Positions 28,292 to 38,260 are shown, counted from the first letter of the stretch. The stretch: 62,592 bases of DNA from Solobacterium sp. (GCA_017459725.1 JAFUCL010000097.1:1-62592); one strand, 5' to 3'. The notes: generated by a model from the sequence alone, not told the origin. Program-made: numbers and translations.

Positions 28292-29821
28292 ATGGCAACA
28301 GATTTTTTGTGTACGAGCACGGAACCGGTAGTTGCGACAAAAGCCGGTAAACTGCGCGGCTTCAGATTCAACGGTATTTATACTTTCTACGGTGTCGATT
28401 ACGCAAAAGCAGAACGGTTCAAGCAGCCGGTACCGGTTGCGCCATGGGAAGGCGTAAAAGATGCACTTTCATACGGTTATATTGCATATCCGGAATCTCC
28501 TGATTCACCCAATGGCGATCTGTTTGTTCCGCACCGTTTCTGGCCGAAGAGCGAAGACTGTCTGAACCTGAATGTATGGACACCTACGCTTGACAGCAAT
28601 GCAAAGAAAGCGGTTATGGTCTGGTTCCACGGCGGCGGTTTCTCCAGCGGTTCTGCTGTTGAAATGCTGGCATATGACGGGCACAATCTGGCGGCGGATA
28701 AAGACGTTGTCATGGTTACTGTCAACCACAGACTCAATGTGTTCGGTTTCCTGGATGTTTCCGCTTATGGTCCGGAATATGCGAATTCACAGAATGCAGG
28801 AATTGCAGATCTGGTCGCATCCCTGCAGTGGGTGCATGACAATATTGCGGCATTCGGCGGCGATCCTGAAAATGTTACGATTTTCGGTCAGTCCGGCGGC
28901 GGTATGAAAGTCAGCTCTCTGATGCAGATCAAGGCTGCGGAAGGGCTCTTCCAGAAAGCAATCATCATGTCCGGATCCGGTCCGAACGAAGCTTCGCTGT
29001 CCTATGCAAGCAATGCGCCGATTGCAGAGAAAATGCTGAAGGAACTCGGTTCCGACAACATTCAGGCACTGCTCGATCTTGAACCGCTTGAACTGCAGGC
29101 TCTGGCTAAGAAAGTTATCGGCGGCAGAGGCGGCAGATACTGGGGACCGCTGGAGAATGACTGGTTTGACCATATCATCTTCAGAGGATCAACAGAGAAT
29201 GCCAAGAAGATTCCGCTGCTGATCGGCACCTGCATCGGTGAAATGGGAACCTTCCGCTTCTCAGTAAAGAACCGTCAGAATCTCACCAAGGAAGAAAAGG
29301 AAGCAGTAGTATTTGAAAAATTCGGAGAAGAAAAAGGCAGAGAACTGCTGGACCTCTTCTACAAGGCATACCCGGATCATGATGCGATTGACTCAATTAT
29401 TCTTGACGACGGCAGCCGTGAGACAACAAGAATGATGCTTGACCTGCGTGCAGGTGACGGTTCATGCGCTTCCTACAACTATGTATTCGCATATGACTTC
29501 CCGGTGGATGACGGCAAAGCCGCATGGCACTGCAGTGATATTCCCTTCATTTTCCGCAACATCGACAGAGTGGCTGTCTGCAACGAAGCAGAAGTCGGCT
29601 GCCGTCTGCAGGAACAGTTCTCCACAGCCTGGACGAATTTTGCAAAGACCGGAGATCCCAACAACGAATACATGCCTGCATGGGAACCTTATACCAAGGG
29701 ACATGAAGTGACTATGGTGATTGACCGCACCTGCGAAGCAAGAGTTGATTTCGACAGAGAGCTGGTCGCAACACATAAGAAACTCGAATACGAAATTGAA
29801 CACCCCAACATGCTTATGTAA
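28292..29821 (+). CDS. Type-B carboxylesterase (subgroup B, copy 1)
   Basis: 509 residues, cytosolic. Ser201 in GQSGGG, acid in GTCIGEMGTF, His in AWHCSDIPFIF, oxyanion loop HGGGF. Subgroup B differs from the minus-strand subgroup A in the segment SPDSPNGDL-x-VPHRFWPKSEDCL and in its HPNMLM-type C-terminus. First gene of the array, with GAAGGAG before the ATG. A stretch of 56 bases (29486-29541) is identical to part of the copy at 48941-50464. Confidence 0.93.
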   Translation: MATDFLCTSTEPVVATKAGKLRGFRFNGIYTFYGVDYAKAERFKQPVPVAPWEGVKDALSYGYIAYPESPDSPNGDLFVPHRFWPKSEDCLNLNVWTPTLDSNAKKAVMVWFHGGGFSSGSAVEMLAYDGHNLAADKDVVMVTVNHRLNVFGFLDVSAYGPEYANSQNAGIADLVASLQWVHDNIAAFGGDPENVTIFGQSGGGMKVSSLMQIKAAEGLFQKAIIMSGSGPNEASLSYASNAPIAEKMLKELGSDNIQALLDLEPLELQALAKKVIGGRGGRYWGPLENDWFDHIIFRGSTENAKKIPLLIGTCIGEMGTFRFSVKNRQNLTKEEKEAVVFEKFGEEKGRELLDLFYKAYPDHDAIDSIILDDGSRETTRMMLDLRAGDGSCASYNYVFAYDFPVDDGKAAWHCSDIPFIFRNIDRVAVCNEAEVGCRLQEQFSTAWTNFAKTGDPNNEYMPAWEPYTKGHEVTMVIDRTCEARVDFDRELVATHKKLEYEIEHPNMLM

Positions 29822-29845
29822 CAAAACAGCCGGAGGTAAACAAGT

Positions 29846-31372
29846 ATGGCAAAAGGATTCACCTGTACAAGCGATTCTCCTGTCGTAGAAACCAAAGCAG
29901 GAAAACTGCGCGGTTTTGAGCTGGATGATACGTATCATTTCTATGGCATTCCATACGGCAAGGCAAAGCGCTGGGAACAGCCTGAACCTGCGGACTGCTG
30001 GGAAGGTGTAAAGGATGCGCTGGCATTTGGTTACATCTGCCCGCCGTTCAACCCTGACAGTCCTAACGGAGATATTCTGATTCCGCACAGATGGTGGCCG
30101 AAGAGCGAAGACTGTCTGAACCTGAATATATGGACACCGTCCATCGACAGAGATGCAAAGAAGCCGGTTATGGTATGGCTGCACGGAGGACTCTTCGCAG
30201 ACGGATCATCGGTTGAGATGGTTGCCTATGACGGTGAGAATCTGGCGCATGACGGCGATCTGGTCTTTGTTTCCCTGAACCACAGAATGGGCCCTTACGG
30301 ATTCCTGAATGTATCCCGATTCGGCGAAAAGTATAAGAACTCACAGAACTGCGGTCTTGCGGATATGGTGCTTGCACTGCAGTGGATTCATGACAACATC
30401 GAAGCATTCGGCGGCGATCCCGGAAACGTAACGATTTTCGGTCAGTCCGGCGGCGGTCAGAAAGTCAGCTCACTGATGCAGATCAAAGCAGCGGAAGGTC
30501 TCTTCCACAAGGCAATTATTCAGTCCGGTTCCGGCGGCAGACCTACCACAATCCGTTTCGCGGATTCATCGGACTGCACGGAAGCAATGCTGAAGGAACT
30601 CGGCAGTGATTCCATTGATGCTCTGCTTGCGCTGAGTACGGATGAACTGATGGCACTTGCAAGAAAGGTTGCACCGAGACATGCATTCAGCTTCGGCCCG
30701 CTGGAGAATGAATGGTTTGACCACATTATCTTTGACGGCTCCACCGAAAATGCGAAGAAGATTCCGCTTCTCATCGGTACAAACATTGCGGAAATGAACT
30801 CCATGATGTTCAACATCAAGAACCGTGAAAGCATGACCAAGGAAGAAAAGGAAGCAGTCGTTCTTGAAAAGTTCGGTGAAGAGCTCGGCACAAAACTTCT
30901 GAAACAGTTCTATGAAGCATATCCGGATCATGATGCAGTTGATGCACTGACATTGGATGACGGCTGCCGCACAACTACACAGTGGCTGTGCGACCAGAGA
31001 GCAGCTGACGGTTCCGCACCGACCTACAACTACATGTTCTCGTACAACTTCCCGATCGACGGCGGCAGAGCAACCTGGCACTGTGCGGAGATTCCGTTTG
31101 TCTTCCGTCACATTGACAAAGTGCCTGTATGCAATGAACCGGAAATCGGTGAGAGACTGCAGGAACAGTTCTCACGTGCATGGATCAGCTTTGTGCATAC
31201 CGGTGATCCCAATACGGATCTTCTCCCTGAATGGAGACCGTACACAAAGGGTGATGAATTCTGCATGATCATTGACAGAAAGTGCGAAGGAAAAGTTGAT
31301 TTTGACCGCGAACTGCTCAAGACACACGCTGAAGGAAAGATCAACTTCATGCGTCCGAATATGAGGATGTAA
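29846..31372 (+). CDS. Type-B carboxylesterase (subgroup B, copy 2)
   Basis: 508 residues. Ser201 (FGQSGGGQKVS), acid in GTNIAEMNSM, His in TWHCAEIPFVF (AE replaces the SD that follows in most copies). Oxyanion loop HGGLF: the third Gly is replaced by Leu. It starts 24 bases after copy 1 with GGAGG and ends with RPNMRM. The next copy begins 2 bases after its stop. Confidence 0.93.
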   Translation: MAKGFTCTSDSPVVETKAGKLRGFELDDTYHFYGIPYGKAKRWEQPEPADCWEGVKDALAFGYICPPFNPDSPNGDILIPHRWWPKSEDCLNLNIWTPSIDRDAKKPVMVWLHGGLFADGSSVEMVAYDGENLAHDGDLVFVSLNHRMGPYGFLNVSRFGEKYKNSQNCGLADMVLALQWIHDNIEAFGGDPGNVTIFGQSGGGQKVSSLMQIKAAEGLFHKAIIQSGSGGRPTTIRFADSSDCTEAMLKELGSDSIDALLALSTDELMALARKVAPRHAFSFGPLENEWFDHIIFDGSTENAKKIPLLIGTNIAEMNSMMFNIKNRESMTKEEKEAVVLEKFGEELGTKLLKQFYEAYPDHDAVDALTLDDGCRTTTQWLCDQRAADGSAPTYNYMFSYNFPIDGGRATWHCAEIPFVFRHIDKVPVCNEPEIGERLQEQFSRAWISFVHTGDPNTDLLPEWRPYTKGDEFCMIIDRKCEGKVDFDRELLKTHAEGKINFMRPNMRM

Positions 31373-31374
31373 GA

Positions 31375-32901
31375 ATGGCAAAAGGTTTTATCTGCTCATC
31401 AACGGAACCCATCGTTGAAACAAAAGCAGGGAAGCTCAGGGGTTACTGCTTCAACGGCATTTACCGTTTTCTGGGTGTTGACTACGGCACGGCTGCACGG
31501 TTTGAGCAGCCGGTGCCCGTACAACCCTGGGAAGGCGTCAAAGATGCAACAGCGTTCGGTCATATCAGTTATTCGCTGAATCCCGACAGCCCGAACGGGG
31601 ACCTCATGGTTCCGCACCGTTTCTGGCCGAAGAGCGAAGACTGTCTGAATCTGAACGTGTGGACACCGTCTGTTGACAAAGACGCAAAGAAACCGGTTAT
31701 GGTCTGGATTCACGGCGGTATGTACAGCAACGGTTCATCAATAGAGATGGTTGCGTACGACGGTGATCATCTGTCTGAATACGGAGATGTTGTTGTGGTA
31801 TCAATCAACCACAGACTCAATATCTTCGGTCATCTGAACGTATCCCGTTTCGGAGAAAAATACAGCAACTCCCAGAATGCAGGCATCGCAGATCTTGTGC
31901 TTGCACTGCAGTGGGTCCGTGACAACATTGCGGCATTCGGAGGAGATCCGGATAACGTAACAATCTTCGGACAGTCCGGCGGCGGCAACAAGGTCACCAC
32001 GTTGATGCAGACACCGGTGGCGGATGGTCTGTTCCACAAGGCAATCGTTATGTCAGGCTCGGGCGGACGTCCTTCGTCCATGCGTATACAGGACAACAGC
32101 GATCTCACTGATGACCTGCTTGCATACCTCGGCGGCGACACGATTGATACGCTGCTGAACCTGACACCGGAAGAACTGCTGGCGGCAGCTGCCAAAGTAA
32201 ACAAGCGCGGCATTCATGCATACGGTCCGTGTCCCAATGACTGGTTCACCGGCTGGATGCATGACGGCATCACAGATCACAATGCGGAAGTGCCGTTCAT
32301 GATCGGGACATGTCTTGCGGAATTCAGCGGACTCGGCGATGTGTTTGCCGGCCGTTCTTCAATGAGTGAAGAGGACAAGAAAGCAAAACTGTTCGAACGC
32401 TTCGGTGAAGAGAACGGAACAGCGATGCTGGAAACATTCAGCAGACTGTATCCCGGACATGATGCGCTTGATCTGCTTGCTCTGGATGACGGTTTCCGCA
32501 CATCCACACAGATTCTGCTTGACCGCAGAGCAGAGAAAGCCAAGGCACCGACGTACAACTATATTTTCGCGTATGAATTCCCGGTCGATGAAGGCCGTCC
32601 GGCATGGCACTGCAGTGATATTCCGTATGTATTCCGTAATATGGATAAAGTGGCTGTCTGCAACGAACCCGGTATGGGCGAGTTGATGCAGGAACGGCTT
32701 TCCAATGCGTTTATTTCATTTGCTAAAACAGGCTGTCCTGCAAATGAGTATCTGCCTGATTGGGATGCGTACACTGCTGATAAACCGGCCGTGATGATCA
32801 TTGACCGTGAGAGCCGTATCTGCACGGAATCAGACCGTGAGCTGGTGCGGATACACCGGGAAGGTAAAGTGGAAATCAAGCACCCGGAAATGCTCTTCTG
32901 A
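31375..32901 (+). CDS. Type-B carboxylesterase (subgroup B, copy 3)
   Basis: 508 residues. Ser201 (FGQSGGGNKVT), acid in GTCLAEFSGLGD, His in AWHCSDIPYVF. Oxyanion loop HGGMY: both the third Gly and the Phe differ. The ATG is 2 bases from the upstream stop with only a weak RBS (ATGAGGATG) inside the previous gene, so it is likely translated by coupling. Confidence 0.93.
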   Translation: MAKGFICSSTEPIVETKAGKLRGYCFNGIYRFLGVDYGTAARFEQPVPVQPWEGVKDATAFGHISYSLNPDSPNGDLMVPHRFWPKSEDCLNLNVWTPSVDKDAKKPVMVWIHGGMYSNGSSIEMVAYDGDHLSEYGDVVVVSINHRLNIFGHLNVSRFGEKYSNSQNAGIADLVLALQWVRDNIAAFGGDPDNVTIFGQSGGGNKVTTLMQTPVADGLFHKAIVMSGSGGRPSSMRIQDNSDLTDDLLAYLGGDTIDTLLNLTPEELLAAAAKVNKRGIHAYGPCPNDWFTGWMHDGITDHNAEVPFMIGTCLAEFSGLGDVFAGRSSMSEEDKKAKLFERFGEENGTAMLETFSRLYPGHDALDLLALDDGFRTSTQILLDRRAEKAKAPTYNYIFAYEFPVDEGRPAWHCSDIPYVFRNMDKVAVCNEPGMGELMQERLSNAFISFAKTGCPANEYLPDWDAYTADKPAVMIIDRESRICTESDRELVRIHREGKVEIKHPEMLF

Positions 32902-32945
32902 AAGGAAAGAACAGAGTAATACTCTGTTGAAAGGAAAGGATAAAT

Positions 32946-33818
32946 ATGGCATTACTTCACATTGATTTTGAAAGTCAGTACACAGGACATAACGAAGATG
33001 TTTATGTCGTTATGCCGGACAAGAAACGCAGCGAGACACCTGCAGAATTCTACGGTAAGGGAACGAAGTATCCGGTTCTCTGGCTGCTGCACGGAACTTT
33101 CGGCGGCTACAGTGACTGGATCCGTAAGTCCAACATCGAGACATATGCATGCGAGCATGACTGCATCGTGGTTATGATGGGTGTCGGCAACTCCAGCTAT
33201 GAAGCATGGCCTGGATTCACAATCGGTTACGATTCCTGCAAGTACATCATCGACGAACTGATGCCGATGGTTTACAACTGGCTGCCTGCATCCGACAAGA
33301 GAGAAGACAACTTCATTGCCGGTCTGTCCATGGGCGGCGGCGGAACATTCAAGCTCGCTGTCAACTTCCCCGAGAAGTTTGCGGCTGCTGCAGTTCTCTC
33401 TGCTCCGCCGAGAGATCTCGACAGCCAGAAAGAAGAACTGGAAGCTCTCTTCAAGAAGACACGTAAAGAACTGATGGATGACCCGACCCAGGCAAGAAAC
33501 CTGCGCACATACAATTCCATCCACCGTTTTGACAGTGTCGAAGATTATCTGAACGATCCGCTCTGCAACGCCTACCGCAAATTCCATGAACAGCTTAAGG
33601 CCGGCACGGAACTGCCTAAGTTCATGTTTGCCATCGGTACGGAAGACGGCATGTATGAAGGCTTCAAGGCGTGGAAGGCACATCTCGCTGACATCGGCTT
33701 TGATGCGGAATTCCATGAGGGACCGGGCCGTCATGAATGGAGAGTCTGGGAAAGAGACATCCAGACTGCCTTCAAGTTCTTCGGCTTCGGAGATGAAGAG
33801 CAGGGCAACATCTTCTGA
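32946..33818 (+). CDS. Small alpha/beta-hydrolase esterase (FrmB/CE1-like, subgroup C, copy 1)
   Basis: 290 residues, related to S-formylglutathione hydrolase and tributyrin/feruloyl esterases. Oxyanion loop WLLHGTFGGYSDW (about 46-58); nucleophile Ser128 in AGLSMGGGG; acid in IGTEDGMYEG; His in PGRHEWRVWERD. No signal peptide. It carries an extra segment near 160-175 compared with copies 2 and 3. AAGGAAAGG precedes the ATG. Confidence 0.9.
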   Translation: MALLHIDFESQYTGHNEDVYVVMPDKKRSETPAEFYGKGTKYPVLWLLHGTFGGYSDWIRKSNIETYACEHDCIVVMMGVGNSSYEAWPGFTIGYDSCKYIIDELMPMVYNWLPASDKREDNFIAGLSMGGGGTFKLAVNFPEKFAAAAVLSAPPRDLDSQKEELEALFKKTRKELMDDPTQARNLRTYNSIHRFDSVEDYLNDPLCNAYRKFHEQLKAGTELPKFMFAIGTEDGMYEGFKAWKAHLADIGFDAEFHEGPGRHEWRVWERDIQTAFKFFGFGDEEQGNIF

Positions 33819-33824
33819 TCTTCC

Positions 33825-34328
33825 ATGGATAACGAACAACTTGCTTTTCTTCGGAAAAGGAGAAGCATACGGAAATACAAACCCGAACAGATAACGGATG
33901 AGCAGCTGCAGGCACTGCTGGATACAGCGGTGCTGGCAGCGACCGCAAAACGGCAGGAGCCGTGGTATTTCCTGGTGATTCAGAAACCGGAAATCCTGGA
34001 ACGCCTGCAGGATATGACGGGACTTGGCAGACCGTATTTCGGTGCACCGACATTGATTGTCGGGTTCGCACGTGCGGATGCGGAAGCGCCGGTTGTGGAT
34101 ACAACGCTGGCAATGTCCAATATTATGAATGCGGCGGTTGCGGTGGGGCTTGGCACCTGCTGGATGAACAATACGTATTATCTGTTCCGGTCACATCCGG
34201 AGCTGTCGGAAGAATTCGGTGTACCTAAAGGATACACTGTTGTGGGAGCACTGATTGTCGGTGTTCCTGATCAGGAAGTGCCGGTGCCGACAGACCGCAG
34301 AAAAGATGTAATTAAAATAATCAAGTAA
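33825..34328 (+). CDS. Nitroreductase-family flavoprotein
   Basis: 167 residues of the FMN-dependent nitroreductase family: N-terminal RRSIRKYKPEQITDEQL (phosphate/FMN contact) and GLGTCWMNNTYYL near residue 105. It sits 6 bases after one esterase and 14 before the next, so it is co-transcribed with them. Reduction of aromatic or quinone-like compounds is the family role. Here it could act on an aromatic acid or alcohol released by the esterases; this is inference. Confidence 0.87.
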   Translation: MDNEQLAFLRKRRSIRKYKPEQITDEQLQALLDTAVLAATAKRQEPWYFLVIQKPEILERLQDMTGLGRPYFGAPTLIVGFARADAEAPVVDTTLAMSNIMNAAVAVGLGTCWMNNTYYLFRSHPELSEEFGVPKGYTVVGALIVGVPDQEVPVPTDRRKDVIKIIK

Positions 34329-34342
34329 GGAGAAACAAAACT

Positions 34343-35197
34343 ATGGCATTATTCCATCTGGACTTTGAAAGTCAGTTTACAGGACACAACGAAGACGTAT
34401 ACATTGTTATGCCTGACAAGAAGCGCAGCGAAACACCTGCGGAATTCTACGGCAAGGGAAAGAAGTATCCGGTTCTCTGGTTGCTGCACGGTACATACGG
34501 CGGCTACAGCGACTGGATCCGCAAGTCCAACATTGAGACATATGCATGCGAGCATGACTGCATCGTGGTTATGCCGGGTGTAGGAAACTCCGAATACAAT
34601 TCATGGCCTGCATTCACCCTGGGTTATGACGGATGCCGTTATGTGATCGATGAGCTGATGCCGCTGGTTTACAACTGGCTGCCTGCTTCCGACAAGAGAG
34701 AAGACAACTTCATTGCCGGTCTGTCCATGGGCGGACGCGGAACGATGCAGTTTGCCGTTACCTTCCCTGAGAAGTTTGCGGCTGCGGCAGTGCTTTCCTC
34801 CATGCCGAGAAACTATGATGCACAGAAGGAGGAATTCGAAGCGCTCTTCGCCAAGAAGCCTTCCGAAGTGACCGGCAGAGATGTCCGTCAGTACAACACC
34901 ATGCATAGATTCGACAGTGTTGATGAATACCTGGCTTCCATGTCCAATACATGGCGTACAGTAGACCGTCTTGTAAAAGAAGGCGCTGATCTGCCGCGGT
35001 TCATGTTCGCAATCGGTACGGAAGACGGCAGCTACGGCGATATGCAGAAATGGTTGAAGCATGCGGATGAAATCGGTCTGCCGTATGAATATCATGAAGG
35101 ACCCGGCCGCCATGAGTGGAGAGTCTGGGAAAGAGATATTCAGATTGCCTTCAAGTTCTTCGGCTTCGGTGAAGAAGAACAGGGAAACATTTTCTAA
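34343..35197 (+). CDS. Small alpha/beta-hydrolase esterase (subgroup C, copy 2)
   Basis: 284 residues. Ser128 (AGLSMGGRGT, Arg where its sisters have Gly), acid in GTEDGSYGD, His in PGRHEWRVWERD. Starts MALFHLDFESQFTGHNEDVY, as copy 3 does. Lid region (about 150-200) differs from copies 1 and 3. RBS AAGGAGAAA. Confidence 0.9.
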   Translation: MALFHLDFESQFTGHNEDVYIVMPDKKRSETPAEFYGKGKKYPVLWLLHGTYGGYSDWIRKSNIETYACEHDCIVVMPGVGNSEYNSWPAFTLGYDGCRYVIDELMPLVYNWLPASDKREDNFIAGLSMGGRGTMQFAVTFPEKFAAAAVLSSMPRNYDAQKEEFEALFAKKPSEVTGRDVRQYNTMHRFDSVDEYLASMSNTWRTVDRLVKEGADLPRFMFAIGTEDGSYGDMQKWLKHADEIGLPYEYHEGPGRHEWRVWERDIQIAFKFFGFGEEEQGNIF

Positions 35198-35211
35198 AGG
35201 AGAAATAAGAT

Positions 35212-36066
35212 ATGGCATTATTCCATCTTGACTTTGAAAGTCAGTTTACAGGACACAACGAAGACGTTTATATCATCATGCCGGATAAGAAGCGCAGTGA
35301 AACGCCTGCGGAATTCTACGGCAAAGGAAAGAAGTATCCGGTACTCTGGCTGCTGCACGGCACCTTCGGAGGATACAGTGACTGGATCCGCAAATCCAAC
35401 ATTGAAACATATGCATGTGAACATGACTGCATCGTTGTGATGATGGGCGTCGGCAACGCAGATTATGAAGCATGGCCTGCATTCACACTCGGCTATGACG
35501 CCACAAAGTATGTCACGGAAGAGCTGATGCCGCTGGTTTACAACTGGCTCCCTGCATCCGACAAGAGAGAAGACAACTTCATTGCCGGTCTGTCCATGGG
35601 CGGCGGCGGAACCGTTAAGTTCGCATTGAACTTCCCGGAGAAGTTCGGGGCGGCAGCAGTGCTTTCCTCCAGTCCGAGAAATTATGACGGCATGAAGGAT
35701 GAGCTCGAAGTTCTCTTCGCAAAGAAACCGTCAGAGGTTGGTCCGAGAGAGCTGCGTCAGTACAACCAGATGCACAGATATGATACGGTTGACGAATTCC
35801 TGAACTCCATAACCAATACATGGCGCAAACTGGATGAAATGGTAGCGGCGAAGGCTGATCTGCCGAGATTCATGTTCGCAATCGGTACGGAAGACTTCGG
35901 CTATGAGAACATGCAGAAGTTCCGTAAGCATGCGGATGAAATCGGCTTCAAATTTGAGTATCATGAAGGACCGGGCCGTCATGAGTGGAGAGTCTGGGAA
36001 AGAGATATTCAGATTGCCTTCAGATTCTTCGGCTTCGGAGATGAAGAGCAGGGCAATATCTTCTGA
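35212..36066 (+). CDS. Small alpha/beta-hydrolase esterase (subgroup C, copy 3)
   Basis: 284 residues. Ser128 (AGLSMGGGGT), acid in GTEDFGYEN, His in PGRHEWRVWERD. Very close to copy 2 at both ends. AAAGGAGA lies before the ATG. Last gene of the first plus-strand array; a terminator follows 25 bases after its stop. Confidence 0.9.
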   Translation: MALFHLDFESQFTGHNEDVYIIMPDKKRSETPAEFYGKGKKYPVLWLLHGTFGGYSDWIRKSNIETYACEHDCIVVMMGVGNADYEAWPAFTLGYDATKYVTEELMPLVYNWLPASDKREDNFIAGLSMGGGGTVKFALNFPEKFGAAAVLSSSPRNYDGMKDELEVLFAKKPSEVGPRELRQYNQMHRYDTVDEFLNSITNTWRKLDEMVAAKADLPRFMFAIGTEDFGYENMQKFRKHADEIGFKFEYHEGPGRHEWRVWERDIQIAFRFFGFGDEEQGNIF

Positions 36067-36090
36067 TTCAGTAAACTGCAGTCATTAATG

Positions 36091-36119
36091 AAAGTATCCT
36101 CTTAACGGGGATACTTTTT
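36091..36119 (+). terminator. Rho-independent terminator of the first plus-strand esterase array
   Basis: AAAGTATCC pairs with GGATACTTT around an 8-9 base loop, followed by a T-run. Confidence 0.85.
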
Positions 36120-36130
36120 CTGTATAACGA

Positions 36131-36153
36131 TATAATGAAGACAGTGTTAACAG
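36131..36153 (+). promoter_or_regulatory. Promoter -10 and GTGTTAACAG operator-like palindrome before the beta-xylosidase
   Basis: TATAAT at 36131-36136 is followed by GTGTTAACAG (36144-36153), a near-perfect palindrome at the expected start of transcription. A related palindrome stands in the same position before the next gene (38247-38260). Confidence 0.5.
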
Positions 36154-36180
36154 CAGGGATGAATCCTGCAGGGAGAAAGC

Positions 36181-38190
36181 ATGAAAATATATGTGAATGT
36201 CAATGCCGGCCGAAACGGAAACGGCACCCAGGCTATGCCTTACCGCACGATTGCCGAAGCCGCAATGCAGGCCTGTCCGGGAGATGAAGTGCTTGTTGCC
36301 CCGGGTATATACAGGGAATATGTAAATCCGTACAGAGGCGGTATCGAGGATGCCCGTATTACCTATGTCAGCACGGAGCCGCTCGGTGCCGTCATCACCG
36401 GTGCCGAAGAAGTCAGCGGCTGGCAGAAGTATCAGGGAACCGTATGGACGGTCAGAGTCAATAACAGGATCTTTGGAAAGTACAATCCGTTTACAACATA
36501 TGTATACGGAGACTGGTATTTCGCAGGCAAGAAAAGACACACGGGATGCGTGTACCTGAATGACCGGATGATGTATGAAGCGGATGATCTCGAGGCATGT
36601 ATTGCCGGGGAAATATACGAATGTTCCTGGGATCCGGAGAATTCAAAGTATAAGTGGTTTGCGGTGCAGGACGGCGAGGATACGGTCATCTATGCCAACT
36701 TCCGCAATCTGGATCCGAATAAGGAAAAGACCGAAATCAGTGTCAGAAGAGAGTGCTTCATGCCTTCCGAAACAGGCAGAGGATATATTACGGTCAGAGG
36801 CTTCAGAATTGAAAAGGCAGCGACAACCTGGGCTCCTCCGGCAGCTTTCCAGGACGGTATGATCGGTCCGCACTGGTCAAAGGGATGGATCATAGAAGAC
36901 TGTGAGATTTCCAATTCCAAGTGTGCCGGTATTTCTCTGGGCAAATACCTGGATCCGGAGAATGACCACTACTTTACAACAAAGCATGTCAAGAGTCCTA
37001 CCCAGATGGAAAGGGATGCTGTATGCAGAGGACAGTACCATGGCTGGCTGAAGGAGAAAGTAGGCAGTCATATTGTCAGACGCTGCAATATCCACCACTG
37101 CGAACAGGGCGGCATTATCGGCCGTATGGGCGGTGTCTTCAGCATCATCGAAGATAATCATATCCACCATATCAACAACATGATGGAACTGGGCGGTGCG
37201 GAAATTGCCGGCATCAAGATGCATGCCGCAATCGACGTCATTTTCAGACGCAATCACATTCATCACTGCACCATGGGCATCTGGTGTGACTGGGAAGCAC
37301 AGGGAACCCGCATTACCCAGAATCTCTTCCACGATAACCAGAGACCTGCCTTTGCGAAGCAGCTACGCGGCGGCATGATGAGCCAGGATCTGTTTGTCGA
37401 AGTCGGTCACGGTCCTACCCTGATTGACAACAACATCATGCTCTCGGACGTATCGCTGAGGATTGCAACACAGGGAGTCGCTATGGTGCATAACCTGATC
37501 TGCGGTGCATTTACGGCGGTCGGTGCAGCTACGGACAATATCGTAGAAGGCGTCCTGCGGCAGAGATATACACCGTATCATATTCCCCACCGCACGGAAG
37601 TCATGGGCTTTATGACGATTCTGCACGGTGATGACAGATTCTACAACAATATCTTTGTGCAGAAGTGGCCGGTTGTTCCCTTTGAGGTTCTGCATGACAC
37701 CGATGCCGGCAAGAGCACGGAAAACAGGGAAACAGGCACACATGTATTCGATGAATACCCTGAATACGCAGACTGGATCAGCCAGTTTGAAATGGACACG
37801 GATACACCGAATATGGGTAAGCTTGCCGGACCGCATTTCTCACATCTGCCGGTATGGACGGAAGGAAATGTATACTTCAACGGCGCCAAAGCACGCAGGG
37901 GTGAAAAGAATGCCTGTGTGGATACAGAGCATACGGTGCATGTTGACCTGATTGAGAAGGACGGCAGACCGGTGCTGGACACGGATCTGTATCAGTATCT
38001 GCAGGATTTCCGGGATACCATGATTGATTCCGATGTTCTGGGATATGCCTTTGAGCCGGAGGAACGGTTTGAAAATCCGGATGGAACAGATATTGTATTC
38101 AATCAGGACTACTTCGGTACACACCGCGGAACGGATATCCTGCCCGGACCTTTCGCAGATGCCGAAGATGCCGGAAAGCCTCTGTTCTAA
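36181..38190 (+). CDS. GH120-type beta-xylosidase (right-handed beta-helix)
   Basis: 669 residues. The N-terminus has the DUF1565/beta-helix entry (VNVNAGRNGNGTQAMPYRTI). The body matches GH120 beta-xylosidases (Thermoanaerobacterium XylC type) as I recall them: WAPP...GPHWSKGWIIED, EIAGIKMHAAIDV, CDWEAQGTR and LFVEVGHGP. The GH120 catalytic pair correspond to Asp370 (CDWEAQGT) and Glu407 (FVEVGHGP). No signal peptide, so it would act on imported xylo-oligosaccharides, releasing xylose. Preceded by GGGAGAAAG and its own promoter. Confidence 0.87.
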   Translation: MKIYVNVNAGRNGNGTQAMPYRTIAEAAMQACPGDEVLVAPGIYREYVNPYRGGIEDARITYVSTEPLGAVITGAEEVSGWQKYQGTVWTVRVNNRIFGKYNPFTTYVYGDWYFAGKKRHTGCVYLNDRMMYEADDLEACIAGEIYECSWDPENSKYKWFAVQDGEDTVIYANFRNLDPNKEKTEISVRRECFMPSETGRGYITVRGFRIEKAATTWAPPAAFQDGMIGPHWSKGWIIEDCEISNSKCAGISLGKYLDPENDHYFTTKHVKSPTQMERDAVCRGQYHGWLKEKVGSHIVRRCNIHHCEQGGIIGRMGGVFSIIEDNHIHHINNMMELGGAEIAGIKMHAAIDVIFRRNHIHHCTMGIWCDWEAQGTRITQNLFHDNQRPAFAKQLRGGMMSQDLFVEVGHGPTLIDNNIMLSDVSLRIATQGVAMVHNLICGAFTAVGAATDNIVEGVLRQRYTPYHIPHRTEVMGFMTILHGDDRFYNNIFVQKWPVVPFEVLHDTDAGKSTENRETGTHVFDEYPEYADWISQFEMDTDTPNMGKLAGPHFSHLPVWTEGNVYFNGAKARRGEKNACVDTEHTVHVDLIEKDGRPVLDTDLYQYLQDFRDTMIDSDVLGYAFEPEERFENPDGTDIVFNQDYFGTHRGTDILPGPFADAEDAGKPLF

Positions 38191-38237
38191 AAACACCAAA
38201 CATTGTTATAAAACATACATGATAAACCGGACCGTTC

Positions 38238-38260
38238 TATAGTAAACTGTTAATTAACAG
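38238..38260 (+). promoter_or_regulatory. Promoter -10 and CTGTTAATTAACAG palindrome before the GH5 gene
   Basis: TATAGT (38238-38243) is followed by the perfect 14-base palindrome CTGTTAATTAACAG (38247-38260), in the same relation to the -10 as the palindrome before the beta-xylosidase. Confidence 0.55.
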
